From Caprella mutica (taxonomy: Eukaryota; Arthropoda; Malacostraca; Amphipoda; Caprellidae): a stretch of 64,000 nt of DNA. Every line of letters begins with the position of its first letter. Positions within the stretch are counted from its first letter, which is position 1. Both the position numbers and the translations under genes were made by a program. The notes beneath the pieces were generated by a model. The model was given only the letters and a program-made list of their open reading frames with translations, searched no databases and had not been told where the DNA came from. Positions 19,556 through 32,100 of the stretch are shown here, in pieces. The stretch is from assembly GCA_947561585.1 (NCBI GenBank), contig CANNZV010001814.1:1-64000 (forward strand). The letters are read 5' to 3'.

Positions 19556-20435
19556 TATTTCAATTAAAACTTTAATTAATTTTCCATTTTTTTCTGAAAT
19601 AGTCTTGATCAATGTGACATAGTAAATTTTTAAAACTCTTCTAGAGATTTAAAAAAAGTTCCTAAGCAACTTAAATATTCTTACGTGTATACATATTCCA
19701 GACATATGCATTTTAAGTATTTGGAATAGTTTCTGTTCAAGACATTTTCTATGAAGGACTAAAAGAAAATATAGTTGCATATACTACTTAAAAATACGCC
19801 ATCGATTTTTACGGATAACTACTTTATTAAATTGTAATCTAGATATGTGTAATAAAAGTAGAAAAATGAATAAATTTGCACTTTAAATTAGGGTCCATTT
19901 TGCCATCTCTTCAGTCTTGTATTTCATCGAAAACAAAGAGAGTCGCATGCCAGACCAATGGATGGAGTTACTTAAGTACCTAGGTATGTAAAATGAAACA
20001 AATTACGTAGGTAGGTATTGATTGTTCTTTTAAAAGAACAATGAAAAGCTGGTTATACAAAATTAAAAAAAATATTTCTGATACTAGGAACCAAACTTGT
20101 TAAATAATAAATTTAGGATATAACATCAATTAAAAATAAAGCGCTTCTCATTTGTTTTTACGCAAAATAATGTGCATTAATCTGAGTAATCTTGTGGCGT
20201 GAATCTGTAATGCTTGCAAAAAACGTTTTATTATCATATAATACCTAACTTGAATAAGCATTAATACATCGGAAATAATTACTGGACTTATTGTCCGTAA
20301 CTGTATTGTCCGTAACCCCTCAACTAATCAATCAATATTTTTTGTTCTTCAGTAATCAGTAGTATGATGATTGAGCCTATGGTAAGATTGTAGGTAGGAA
20401 GCAACCTACCTCAGTAGGTATCTACTACCTAACTT
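19556..20435. other. intergenic, nothing recognised
   Basis: AT-rich, no supported genes or repeats. Confidence 0.5.
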
Positions 20436-20491
20436 ATGGCAATACCCATGAATTAAATAGTTAGTATAACTATTTAATTCATGGCAATACC
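20436..20491. repeat. hairpin
   Basis: CCATGAATTAAATAGTTA is followed closely by TAACTATTTAATTCATGG; the flanking ATGGCAATACC occurs on both sides as a direct repeat. Confidence 0.8.
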
Positions 20492-20837
20492 TACCAACCT
20501 AGTTAAATAAAAACTGTACCTTTTTAACCTAATCTCTTTTAATTATAAGAATTAAGAATGAGATTAGTTGAGAACTTGAGGTAAATAATGGCTAATTGCA
20601 CAATTCCTAAAAGACTTATGGTCTTATGTTATGTAAACTACCTACATATGTCTCAGGTCTATTGTCCTAAGTCTAACAGTTTTAAACATGATGATAATGA
20701 TTCATTGATATTTGGATAATTTGATAAAACAACAGCTGCAGATTTCACCATTCTTAGGGTGAAGCAGCCAGCAGGTAGCTAAATTGCAGCTGTGCGGCAC
20801 TTTACTAACTTCAGAATTTCATTTTTTCAACAGTATC

Positions 20838-21084
20838 TAAGGCCCGCTTCACACTTTCATTTCTCAACGACGCGTTAGAAAAACTGCTCATGGCAAAAAG
20901 TTTAGCTGCAATAGATTTTAACGGAGCCATTCACACTTGCCGCCTAGCGTTAGAAAAATTGCAGGCAATTTTTCTAACGCAAGTGTAAAAGAAGGGCTCG
21001 TCAAAATTAATTGCAGCTAAACTTTTTGCCATGAGCAGTTTTTCTAACGCGGCGTTGAGAAACGCAAGTGTGAAGCGGGCCTTA
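20838..21084. mobile_element. MITE with TAAGGCCCGCTTCACAC ends
   Basis: Left end TAAGGCCCGCTTCACACTT, right end AAGTGTGAAGCGGGCCTTA. The arms stay complementary inwards (TGCTCATGGCAAAAAGTTTA versus TAAACTTTTTGCCATGAGCA) and TTCTAACGC-type motifs repeat through it. 247 bp, higher G+C than its surroundings, no coding content. Confidence 0.9.
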
Positions 21085-22189
21085 AGACTGAGCGGCTGTA
21101 CGGCACACCATAGTATGTTATATCCAGGGTATCACGGTACAGGAACTTAAACGGGTATTGTAAGTAGTTGATGATGCAAAATTATGACGTCACCAGTCAC
21201 CACAACAACACATTCCTTGTTTGTGACCGAGCGGCTCATAATTCCTCATATTTCCTCATATTTGGTCACTATTTGCATGTTAATATTGAGAAGATTAAAG
21301 TCATTTTATAAGGGTTTCGTATAATAGAAAAGCGAAAATGGCGATTGAACCTCAAAGTTGAATATATAGATATAATTCAAGTTTGTTTCTATTGTTCATT
21401 ACTTTTAAAATGGGATCTTGAACATATGCTGCTTAGAAGCCTAAACTAGTGCTAGTTAAGTGCTAAATTGTAGTTCCTATAAATAACAATTAAGGAAAAA
21501 AATAATGGAAATACAATTTAACCAATGCCTAGACCTAGTGGCTAGTTAGTAATTTATAAGAAAAAAAATTAAATTTAGCAGTCACTAAGTTCAAGTAGGT
21601 TTTCCCATGTTTCAAAGTGTGGTCAGAGTCGCCATTTCCAGTCACCCGGTAGTCACATCAAACTAGATTTGATCAGCTGATTAACATACCCGATATGTTA
21701 CTGTATCCTGGTTCTATCAAATGGTCTGAACATGAATGGCTGTTATGTAGTTTGTTGTACTGCACAGTGCTGTGCACACTTCCAAGTCTGCAAAAGATGG
21801 GTGAAGTTTACTTAGCGACTGTTGCGGCCAGTCCAGGTAATAAAGCTTGTTCAAACTCGCCATTTTAATGGTAAGTTTGTGACAGTTATTTTGAGCCCTT
21901 CAATTACAAATGGTAAGAAATATATCTAATTTTCTCCTAGGCTATCATGTTATTTTGGAGAGAATTTATGGTAATTTGATCATTTTGGAGAGAAATATGG
22001 TTATTTCTGGATAAAACTGGAGTCTGTAGAGACAAATGGAGAGTATATGAGACATACTATTTTACTTGGCGTGACCTAAGCCTTGAAATTGGTCTCCTGA
22101 ATTATTCAGTGACAATTTCCTACATAATTCCTATACTTACATGTAATTATCATTTACATGTAACAGCGACTCAGTATAAATTAGTTTCA
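21085..22189. other. intergenic, nothing recognised
   Basis: No supported genes. Contains a CRE-like ATGACGTCA at about 21185. Confidence 0.45.
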
Positions 22190-22262
22190 GAAGGTTTTTG
22201 AGACTTTCTTACTAGAGCTGCAATTCCAAATTAAAGGGCCATAATTTACCTGTGTGACCCTG
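22190..22262. mobile_element. half copy of the GGGTCAC MITE
   Basis: AGAGCTGCAATTCCAAATTA and AAGGGCCATAATTTACCTGT GTGACCCT-type end match the right part of 23069-23309. I could not place its left end. Confidence 0.65.
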
Positions 22263-23068
22263 TTATTATTAAGTTAGCTGAGGGAGATTTTGAGTTAATT
22301 TTAATGTTACTATAAATTTAGCTGAGGGAGATTCAGATTCTGAATCTGCTGGCAGCTACTGAAACTCTTGAGAGTAACTCTATCTAAATTCATAATCCCT
22401 GAGAGTCAGGAGGCACATTATGCAGAATGGTGGAGGTTTTCATCTGCTAAGTGTTTGTGTAGACAATCTTTTCTGTCCGCACAATATGGAAGATTTTTCA
22501 GACCAGAGATGGATATCAGATCTGACCCACATTTGATAAAAAATCATAAATATTTAATATATAACCATCAATTTACCTGAGATTGATTTTGAAAATTTAA
22601 TAAAGTTAAGAAGTATGACTGCATCTGTGGGAGTTTTTATCCAATATACCATTTCCCTAATATCGTCAATTGTAATAATTGAGTCCGCTTGGATAACCTA
22701 AATTTTAATATGGGAAGCAATTCATTTAAAATAATAGTTTGAAAGGACAAATCAGGTTTTTTGAACAAAAATAGGAATATTTCATTTGTAAAAGATATGA
22801 TAAATCTAATTCCTAATTTTCATATTTATATATAATTTTGTGTATAGCAGTATCTATAGATTTTGAATATAGATTCTTTATCATTCTTTCCTATTTCTTG
22901 GAGAGCATCAATTTTTTTAAATTATAATTTAATTAGCCAAAGGCCAAACTTAATTTGAGTCAAATTGAGTCAAAATTACAGTCTAATATTCTATATAAAT
23001 TGAGTCACTCTTCAAGTAATGTCTGAGAGTCATCTTTCAAAATTTGGAGACACAATTAGGCATAGTGA

Positions 23069-23309
23069 TAGTTAGTAGGGTCACACAGGTAAATTGCGGC
23101 CCACTAACTAACTGCGGCCTCTAACAACTGAAACATCATAGCTACAAAATACACGTCAAAACTTTAATCAATAAGTTATAGCATGCACTGTGCTTCTTTT
23201 GATAGCTATGCAACATTTTAATGTAATTTCGATTCAGAATGTTTTAGACTCTCTTGAGAGGGCCGCAATTAAAAATTAAAGGGCCGCAATTTACCTGCGT
23301 GACCCTAGC
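23069..23309. mobile_element. MITE with AGGGTCACRCAGGTAAATTG ends
   Basis: Left GGGTCACACAGGTAAATTGC (then GGCCC) and right GGGCC GCAATTTACCTGCGTGACCC form long inverted ends; TA on both outer sides suggests a Tc1/mariner-type target duplication. No coding content. Confidence 0.85.
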
Positions 23310-23850
23310 TACTCATAGAAAATAACATGAATGATGTAGCTACCTAAAAGAAATATAATTAATATAGAGATAACTTAACCCTTAACAGAACACAACAGAA
23401 CAAAATTGATAGAAATTAATGCAGAATTGTTTTATAGAGAAAAAGCAAATTTTTTCCAATGTTTTGCAAAAGGATGAAATTGAACTATTAATAGGTATCT
23501 ATTTAGGATCAAGATGCCTAGTGGCCAATTAGTTGATCTGTTAAGCAGCTAATTGCATTTATTTGTCTTATTTTAAATTGTTTAAAAATCTAAAATATAT
23601 TTATTTCTTGAACTTTCAAACTTCAAAGTTCCAGACTGTAAATATTTATTCAGAATTTAAATTTTTTCATGGTAATTTGTCATACCATTTTGCATGATGG
23701 ATGTGGATATTTACCTCAGGGTCTTATAGCAACTTAGAATAGGAAATTCAACAACACCTCATCTTCTTACTGAAATAACTTATGGGGCTTTCACTTTATG
23801 AAGTTAATAAAAATGAAAGATCTTGATAAATTGCTGTTATGTTAAGCTAT
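23310..23850. other. intergenic, nothing recognised
   Basis: AT-rich sequence leading into the 85-bp array; the last 30 bases look like a diverged array unit (TGCTGTTATGTTAAGC). Confidence 0.45.
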
Positions 23851-24935
23851 GTAACCCCTGAATATGTTTCTTATTGTGGCATTCAGTGTGAAAGATCTGA
23901 CTATAAATTTTAAATGAGTTACTTTACTAAGCAATGTAACCCCTGTATATGTTTCTTATTGTGGCATTCAGTGTGAAAGATCTGACTATAAATTTTAAAT
24001 GAGTTACTTTACTAAGCAATGTAACCCCTGAATATGTTTCTTATTGTGGCATTCAGTGTGAAAGATCTGACTATAAATTTTAAATGAGTTACTTTACTAA
24101 GCAATGTAACCCCTGTATATGTTTCTTATTGTGGCATTCAGTGTGAAAGATCTGACTATAAATTTTAAATGAGTTACTTTACTAAGCAATGTAACCCCTG
24201 TATATGTTTCTTATTGTGGCATTCAGTGTGAAAGATCTGACTATAAATTTTAAATGAGTTACTTTACTAAGCAATGTAACCCCTGTATATGTTTCTTATT
24301 GTGGCATTCAGTGTGAAAGATCTGACTATAAATTTTAAATGAGTTACTTTACTAAGCAATGTAACCCCTGTATATGTTTCTTATTGTGGCATTCAGTGTG
24401 AAAGATCTGACTATAAATTTTAAATGAGTTACTTTACTAAGCAATGTAACCCCTGAATATGTTTCTTATTGTGGCATTCAGTGTGAAAGATCTGACTATA
24501 AATTTTAAATGAGTTACTTTACTAAGCAATGTAACCCCTGTATATGTTTCTTATTGTGGCATTCAGTGTGAAAGATCTGACTATAAATTTTAAATGAGTT
24601 ACTTTACTAAGCAATGTAACCCCTGTATATGTTTCTTATTGTGGCATTCAGTGTGAAAGATCTGACTATAAATTTTAAATGAGTTACTTTACTAAGCAAT
24701 GTAACCCCTGTATATGTTTCTTATTGTGGCATTCAGTGTGAAAGATCTGACTATAAATTTTAAATGAGTTACTTTACTAAGCAATGTAACCCCTGTATAT
24801 GTTTCTTATTGTGGCATTCAGTGTGAAAGATCTGACTATAAATTTTAAATGAGTTACTTTACTAAGCAATGTAACCCCTGTATATGTTTCTTATTGTGGC
24901 ATTCAGTGTGAAAGATCTGACTATAAATTTTAAAT
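23851..24935. repeat. 85-bp tandem array, 12 full units plus a partial unit
   Basis: Units start GTAACCCCTG at 23851 and then at every 85th base to 24871. They are essentially identical except base 11, which is A in units 1, 3 and 8 and T in the rest. Such homogeneity means very recent expansion or strong gene conversion. Confidence 0.97.
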
Positions 24936-25802
24936 TCAAATATAGATCTTTACTTTACTGATTTTTAAGTTTAGCTATTTGATATTTTGATTCTTAAGTT
25001 ACCATGTCATGTTACCTATCATTAATTTTGATGTAAATAAATTCTGAAAGATCTAAATTCAGACTTTTATGTATTACATTTAATCTAACATTATTTAGGA
25101 ATTTTTTAAATCAAACTAACAAAATTTATGAATTACAATGTGATATATATAATATTGCTATTATATTCATGATTCATAAATTCAAAATTATATAGCTATT
25201 AGACATATCTAAAAGTTGAGTTTGAAAATGTAATGAAATATATTAACACTGAATCATGGTGGATATTAGCATAAACTATTTATGCATTTTTGAACAGAAA
25301 TGATCATTTTTGAAGATTTTCATAACTAAAAGTCTGCGACATAGCACTTGTTTAGTATATTTTGCCCCCATGTGAATTCAGATCCATAATTCGAGCCTAT
25401 TATACCCTTCTAGCTGGGTCATCTTCTGATGGTTAAAAAACTTCCATGAATATCAAATAAGCACTTCATCTTGAATGCTCAAAAGCAATGTGTAGACAGA
25501 TTTTTCAACTCTGACAAAGCGTAGTTTTATACATGTTTGTTTTTGTTGTTACCTTGAATTTTCAGTTTCATTCAAATTTGGCTCATATTTTTTTCTCAAT
25601 TTTGTATTTGGCTCTGTAGTAGTGGTGCCACTGGTGTTTAAATAATTCATTTTCATTCATTCAAAATGTAATTATTTTTCTCTACAATTTTCAAATATTA
25701 CATATTTAATGAACAGATTGTACCTATGAGTTATTACAGATGTTTTGTCATCTGATACTTACATATATTTTATTAACATTATCTTGAAACTAAACTGTGA
25801 TG
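24936..25802. other. intergenic, nothing recognised
   Basis: AT-rich, no supported feature. Confidence 0.5.
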
Positions 25803-26096
25803 TATGATCCCGCCACCTGTTTGTGAATGGCGAACCCACCGCATGCTCGTGAATGTCGAACCTGCCACATGCTCGTGAATGGCGAACCCACCACATGCTC
25901 GTGAATGGCGAACCCGCCACATGCTCGTGAATGGCGAACCACCTCATGCCCGTGAATGGCGAACCCACAACATGCTCGTGAGTGGCAAACCCACCACATG
26001 CTCGTGGAGTCGTGAAGAGTGATCCCGCCACGTGCTCGTGAATGGTGAACCCACCGGGCATGCTCGTGAAGGGCGATCATACCACATGCTCGTGAA
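25803..26096. repeat. 26-bp tandem array, locally CpG-rich
   Basis: About eleven units containing CACATGCTCGTGAATGGCGA and ACCC. Several units vary in length by one to a few bases. G+C content is well above the neighbourhood. Confidence 0.93.
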
Positions 26097-26242
26097 TGGT
26101 CAAGATGAAATTAATGACATAATTTGATCTATAAACGACACAACTGGTTTCTTTTTCTTTCCTCGAACTGTAGTAATGTGGATCGTGTATAGTATTTTTT
26201 TTCATTTTTTTCCATATTTTTACCACTTGCCGTTTTACAGGA

Positions 26243-26540
26243 TACCGCTAGGGTTATGCTCTTCAACTGCGAGGTAATTTTTCTGTTAGGTTCACTCGTA
26301 GGCTTCATTCACTGTTACTTCTTAATTTTACTATTCCATCCGTGATTGCAGCCACTGGTGCTTGTGTCCCATTTCGTCACATTTCTTGGTAAGTGACTGC
26401 ATTCATGAGCCCTGTTGTCTCTGTTCATGGAGCCTCTTTCCTTTCTGACTGCTTTTTCCAGTCCCTTGTATTTAATTTACTTTTGACATCAGCGATACGG
26501 CCTTTAGTTCTGAAAAAGACGCTAAACCCCTACTAAATTA
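26243..26540 (-). repeat. dispersed repeat, copy 2
   Basis: Reverse-complement relative of 10947-11350: GGGTTATGCTCTTCAACTGC, TTGGTAAGTGACTGCAT, CTCTTTCCTTTCTGACTGCT and CCCCTACTAAATTA. Coding capacity is broken. Confidence 0.7.
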
Positions 26541-28699
26541 TTTTTTATCCACTACAACTGTTACGAGATTATAATCCCTTATCTGGATCTTGAAATGTTG
26601 AATCGTGTGAATAGGGATTTTGGTACTTTTTAATTCCATCTAATTTCACTGATTCAAAATGAGTCAGGCTAAAAGTTAATTTCAAGATATTTATTGATCA
26701 TCATGAATTGATTTGTGATCTCTGGTTACATCGAGTAATTGAGAGTATGGTATGATTTAATCAGTTCTATCTTTTTCAAATCAAAGTGATAATTAAATTA
26801 AGGTAAACAAAGAGTTGAGCATTTAGAATTGCACTATCGAAAAAAATGATCTAGTGAAGCAGCACTAATATATTAATCAGATATAATGTCACGCATTTCG
26901 TTTTTAAGATGTCTTGCTCAGATGAAATCGAGATCATAAAAGCTGTTTATTGTTGTTGTCGTCGGCATTCTTTGTTGTTTATAGTTGTTGTCGACAAAAT
27001 TCACTGAAAATCGACTCATTTGATATTTCTCCATTAACACGGTTTTGTAATAATAGACTTCAGTTGTGTGCATCATAAACATTTTCCAGATTTTAAAAAT
27101 CTATATATTTCTCTATTCATCTTCAAACTTTCCATACTTCTAAAAAAAATTATTTTCATATCGTCTGAGATTCTCTACATATTTTTTCATCTTACTATTT
27201 TATGATTTGCACTATAGATAAGCTATAGCGAATGTTCAGTTTAACACTTTTGAAACTGTAACACGTCTTTCGAGTGTTGTTGTAAATATACACCACCACT
27301 TCAACTCTTTCTAGCGGTAGGTCCAAAAATTGCTCACCTTTTTTTATTAAAAACTGTATTTATTAAATGAATGACCATTGAAATATTCGGAATCACTAAT
27401 TTAGGATCAAAATTCAAGAAGTAAGGTGTCCCAGAACCCTAATAGAAGCTTTTTGAAAATTTATCATTTAGATCGTATGGTTTTTCATCATTTATTCGTT
27501 CATTAGTTTTTACGGGGATTATCTTATACGTAATGTAGTAGCAATTCACATTTCACTTATACTTGGACTATGAATTCATGTCTTGCTCTTTGTACTCTAT
27601 ATCTATGGCGACTTTTATTATGTTCCGAATAACCTAATTGTATTAAGTGGATTACCGGTAATCCTGCTTGGAAGCTGTAGCAATTTTAAGTTCATTTACT
27701 ATCAATTAGTAAATTTCCATTATTTAGAGCATCAACATGCGTTTCTCTTTAATCAAATTTTTGGTCAGTACCAATTCTAGAAAAAGCTCTTCCGCATTAA
27801 TTAGCATTTCAGAATGTTAAAATGATGAACTTTATTCATAAAGAGACGATATTATGTACTTTTCTATAAAGTTTCTTATATATTTTCCATTTGACATTAT
27901 CGATTTCATTTTTGGTTGTTTCATATCTTGCTGATGCTTCATGACATTTCGTTTATACTATAAACGTAAGAAAGGTCAATATATGCGCCTGACACTTGAA
28001 AATATACTTTACTAACATAGTAATGATAAAAACTTGCTATTGTAACATAAACTCAAACTTAAAATCGAATAATTTTCTCTGTTTCATAACCTGCCAGAAA
28101 TAAATGATCAGAGACCATTGTAAAATAATATTTACTTATATTTAACTTTTATAAACAAACAAATATTAACATAGTCACAAGGCAACTGAGTTGCTAAAAC
28201 AGTATTATTTACAAAACAATTCTTCATGATATAAATATAGTTTACACTTTCTACTGCAACACAATAGAATAAGAAGCTGATGGCAGTACAAGAAATTGAG
28301 GACCTAGGAAGCCAAAAGCTTATTTTTATTGCTAAATTTGCTATGTAATAGAAATCTACAAATTAACCTTTAAATTGCAATCTATCTCTCAATTATCATT
28401 CTTTAAATTATTAGTATGAGCAGCTGCACCTAGAACGGAGACGAAAGTTTACTTCATTCAATTGAGAAATTGAATGAGGCTACCTTTTGATCCATTTATT
28501 TCACAATAAGCATAAAGTGTAGCTAGAAAAATATGCTTTCTACACTCTGCAACAAATCACTGTATAAAGCTGCAAAAAATACCTAGGTCTATAAAACGGA
28601 TCGGCTATATTGCATTTTCCTAAAAGGGTTAAATTTACCTAAAAACCTAAATTGATTCAAAGTCACAGCACTCTTCAAACTTTTCATTGAATTTAATAC
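26541..28699. other. intergenic between argos and schnurri, nothing recognised
   Basis: AT-rich DNA. The 65-codon plus-strand frame at 27583 shows no recognisable domain and is not called as a gene. Confidence 0.5.
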
Positions 28700-28885
28700 T
28701 TTATTCAATGCCAAGATGTCATTTTATATATAATGTAGTAAAAAGTTATCATCTGTATAAAAAAGCATCGCAGGTTCAGCTGCTTTGCATGATATGAATT
28801 TCAATTTGTAGACGATTCAAAAGCAGGAAAATTACCTTGAAAGACATTTTATAGATAAAAGCTTATGACGAATCCTCTAAATATG
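28700..28885 (-). other. probable schnurri 3'UTR
   Basis: The first AATAAA on the minus strand after the stop is at 28705-28700, about 180 bases downstream. Another AATAAA at about 28500 could extend it. Confidence 0.45.
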
Positions 28886-29115
28886 TCATAAACTATCACT
28901 TTTACAATCAGGATTGTCCGTTGACTCTGTTCGAACGTTAGATTGACGAGCGGCATGATTTATATTATGCTCCTTTGAAGAGTTAGAAGCTGTGGTTACT
29001 GAGGGAGAAGAACTAGAAGAGGAGGAGAGAATCTCAGCAGAGGAAGTTGAGGGACTGCTGCTCGAAGTTGAAGACTGAAAGTCTTCATTTTGTTGTGGAA
29101 AATCTGTTTCATCAC
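28886..29115 (-). CDS. shn: schnurri last coding exon
   Basis: [19 protein letters not shown] followed by a Ser-rich tail and SDSL before TGA. Low complexity; the exon is supported by the acceptor GGTTGCAG and frame fit. Confidence 0.82.
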
Positions 29116-32100
29116 CTGCAACCAGATAAAAACTTTACTAGTAACATGCTCTAAATAGCTGAAGTTAATTTTCTGTATCTATAACTATCATTGAATGATA
29201 CAAATAAGCAAGAAATACATGACTTTCGATTAAAATCATTAAATTAAACCAAGTTTCTGTAATTTTTATATGGCAATTTATGAAAATGATCAAATATATT
29301 TTTTTCCATTTCTAAAACTATACCAGGGATCGTTCAATAATGATAAGACTATCTGGCATCTGCTCATAGTTTCTCTCTAAGTTTTTAAAGGAGCGAATGA
29401 TTCACCTGAGTCCTGCGTTTGAGGGTCATCCTGATCATCTCCCATGGGATATTCCTCAGAGTTGGCTGAAGAGTTCGAGATGGTTCGGACTCTGGCGTTA
29501 TCCTCACCATTTTGCCAAGCTAGTATCTTATTCGGCTCAGAAGAGAATATTTTTGTCGCAAGTGACTGAATAAAAAGAAAATAAGAAAATTTAGTCATAT
29601 TGTATGAATTATGAAAACTCAGTAAAAAGATTTCCATATTTGAAGTGAGGGGTCAAATCAGAGCTTCAAAGGTTTTAAAACTATCCGTTCTCAAATTTTA
29701 CTCACTTGTAGACTTAGTAGGGAGTTCTCGCAGTCAGTTGTATCGATAGCATTGAAAGAGAAACCTGTTCTCTCCATCTCTGCGTATAATCCAAAAGGTA
29801 ACTTTCCAAGACATTCCAGTTTAAGGACATGCATCTTCGACCTGAAAAAAGTCATGTTTAATCGAGCTTTCTTGAAATTTATATAGTTATCGGGGACACT
29901 GATAATATTTAGTCTTTCAGATAAAGTATGAAAACCTGTTTCGATGTCTGGTAAATGTTTAAACCAGTTAGTTTTAAGTTAAAACTCATATTTATTATCA
30001 TTACTATTCACTAGTTTGTAGTAGAACTGACCTGAGGTGCTTGGCAAGGTGTCCATGTATCCTGAATGCGACTTTGCATTCATGACATTTAAACGGACGA
30101 GGATTGTCAGTACTCGCCGCTCCGAATGTTTGGTTCATGTTTACCTATAGTGAATAAGTCGTTATTTATAACTAATTCTGGATAATATTAAAAGTATTTT
30201 TTGCAATAAGATGATGGCTATACCTTATTGAAGTGAGTAGCTGATCTGTTGTGTTTTTGGAGGTGTCCAATTGATCTGAATGATACAGCACAAGCTTGAC
30301 ATCGAAATGGCCTCTCCATGTAGTGGATATTAATGTGCAGGTTGAGATGAGCCACTCTGCTGAACTCTCTATGGCAAAAAAAGCACCGACGGGGACCATC
30401 AGGTACAAGACTGTAAAAAATATATTTCTTCTCATTAGTTTGTTCGCTATATAGCAGTGAGTAAATCTCAACTATTATCAGTAGATTTCATTGCATTTCG
30501 TGATTACTGACCTATCGGAGTTGGATGGCATGACACCACTGGGAGAAAGGAATGAAGGACCTCCATTTGAATTAACTGTGTTCAAAACAGTCAAATTCAT
30601 AGCTGATGAAGACCCTGCAGAAGCTCTCCCTCCTGAAGATAATTCACAGATGTATGATCCCTTAGGACCCATGACAGCAGTCCTGCCTTTTCCGCCTACT
30701 CTGGCAGCACTGAAAGTCATTACAGTAGGATTGGTTAATTTAGTCATTGAAGACACGTATGAAGATTGACTACTGCTACTCTCACCAGAAGTTAGCGAAC
30801 TACTGATTTTACTTGACAGTGCATTAGTTATGATTGCAGCATTCACTGCAGCTGATGTAAAGGTTGCTTCTGAAACTGTAGTTTTAGCATCTGTTTGAGT
30901 AACATGAACTAAAGATGTTGCAGCAGCAGTATCACTTGAATCTGGTAATTTCTTGAGAACATTGCTTGCTGAAATTGATGAAGCCTGTAGGGAGGTACCA
31001 GCTGCTGTTGATGATATCAAGACAGAAGAGCTTGTAGAAATAGATGTCAAAGGAGCGGTGGTGGTTGTAATTGAAAAACATGATGGATCAACATTGTGGA
31101 ATTTATTCTCTTTTATCAACTTGGAACATTCATGGGAATCTGTTTTTAATTTAAATTTGTCAATGAATTTGCTTCCTCTTTGCTCTTTTACTTTGGTGTC
31201 AGCATCGTTAGTCACAAACGGCTTATTTGGTCTATCTTTAATTGTTCCGTTATTTATATCAAGCTGCTTAATTTCTTCCTCTTCTATTAATTTATCCTCC
31301 TCTGATTTCACTGATTCTTCTCCGCATTTGAATTTGGATTCTAATAAACTGTGCATGTTACTCAAATTCCCAGTGTTACATATTGCTTTATCCAATAATT
31401 CAATATCTTTCATAGTAATTGAAGTGGACTGACTACTTTTGGTAACAGAATCTGTTAGTGGTTCTGTAATTTTCTTATAAAGAATAGAGGGAATTGCACT
31501 TGATAATTTGGATGGGGTGGTATCCATATCAATGATATCACGCATCTCTCTCCTGTCACTATTCACGGATTGAAATCCACAGATTTCATGTAAATCAGGG
31601 TTTTCTCTTCTCTTAGATCTGTTTATAAACTTCTCCGAATCGAAATTTTCATCAGAGCGTGAATTATGTCCAATGGTACTAGTAGCTTCTTTTGATCCAA
31701 GCCATTTATCAGAATAATAGCTTTTAGGTTTTATCAGTAAACTTGAGGTATTCTGTATTTTTTGAGCTTTCGAATGAACTGAAGATTTTGCCTCCTCTGT
31801 ATCAAGATTCCCCGAGTGATATGAATATGTAACTTTATTTTTACAATCTCCGTTCATAGATTTAGGTGTCTGATTAGTCTGGAACTGGTGCTGCTTAATA
31901 GAACAATCTTGTATCGCTCTCTCTGTTAGGTACGCCTTCATCATTGGAGCGCTCTCTTCATCTCTCTTAATCAGGGGAGATGCTCTGGAAGCCCTTTCAG
32001 TAGTGCTATATATGCTCTTTAGAAGCATCGAAGAGTCTGTCACAGGTGATAGGATGTCACAAACCTGTTCTCTGATGGGCGTGAGAGGGGTGTGAGGAGA

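Noticed and set aside
23851..24935. CRISPR-like regular direct repeats
   Set aside because: No spacers: the units are head-to-tail and identical, and the genome is eukaryotic.
25759..26080. Two minus-strand frames of about 100 codons rich in HEHV and HSRACG
   Set aside because: Read from the 26-bp array; two frames are open at once and units vary in length.
30491..31432. Plus-strand frames of 92 and 159 codons
   Set aside because: Antisense shadows of schnurri coding exon 3.
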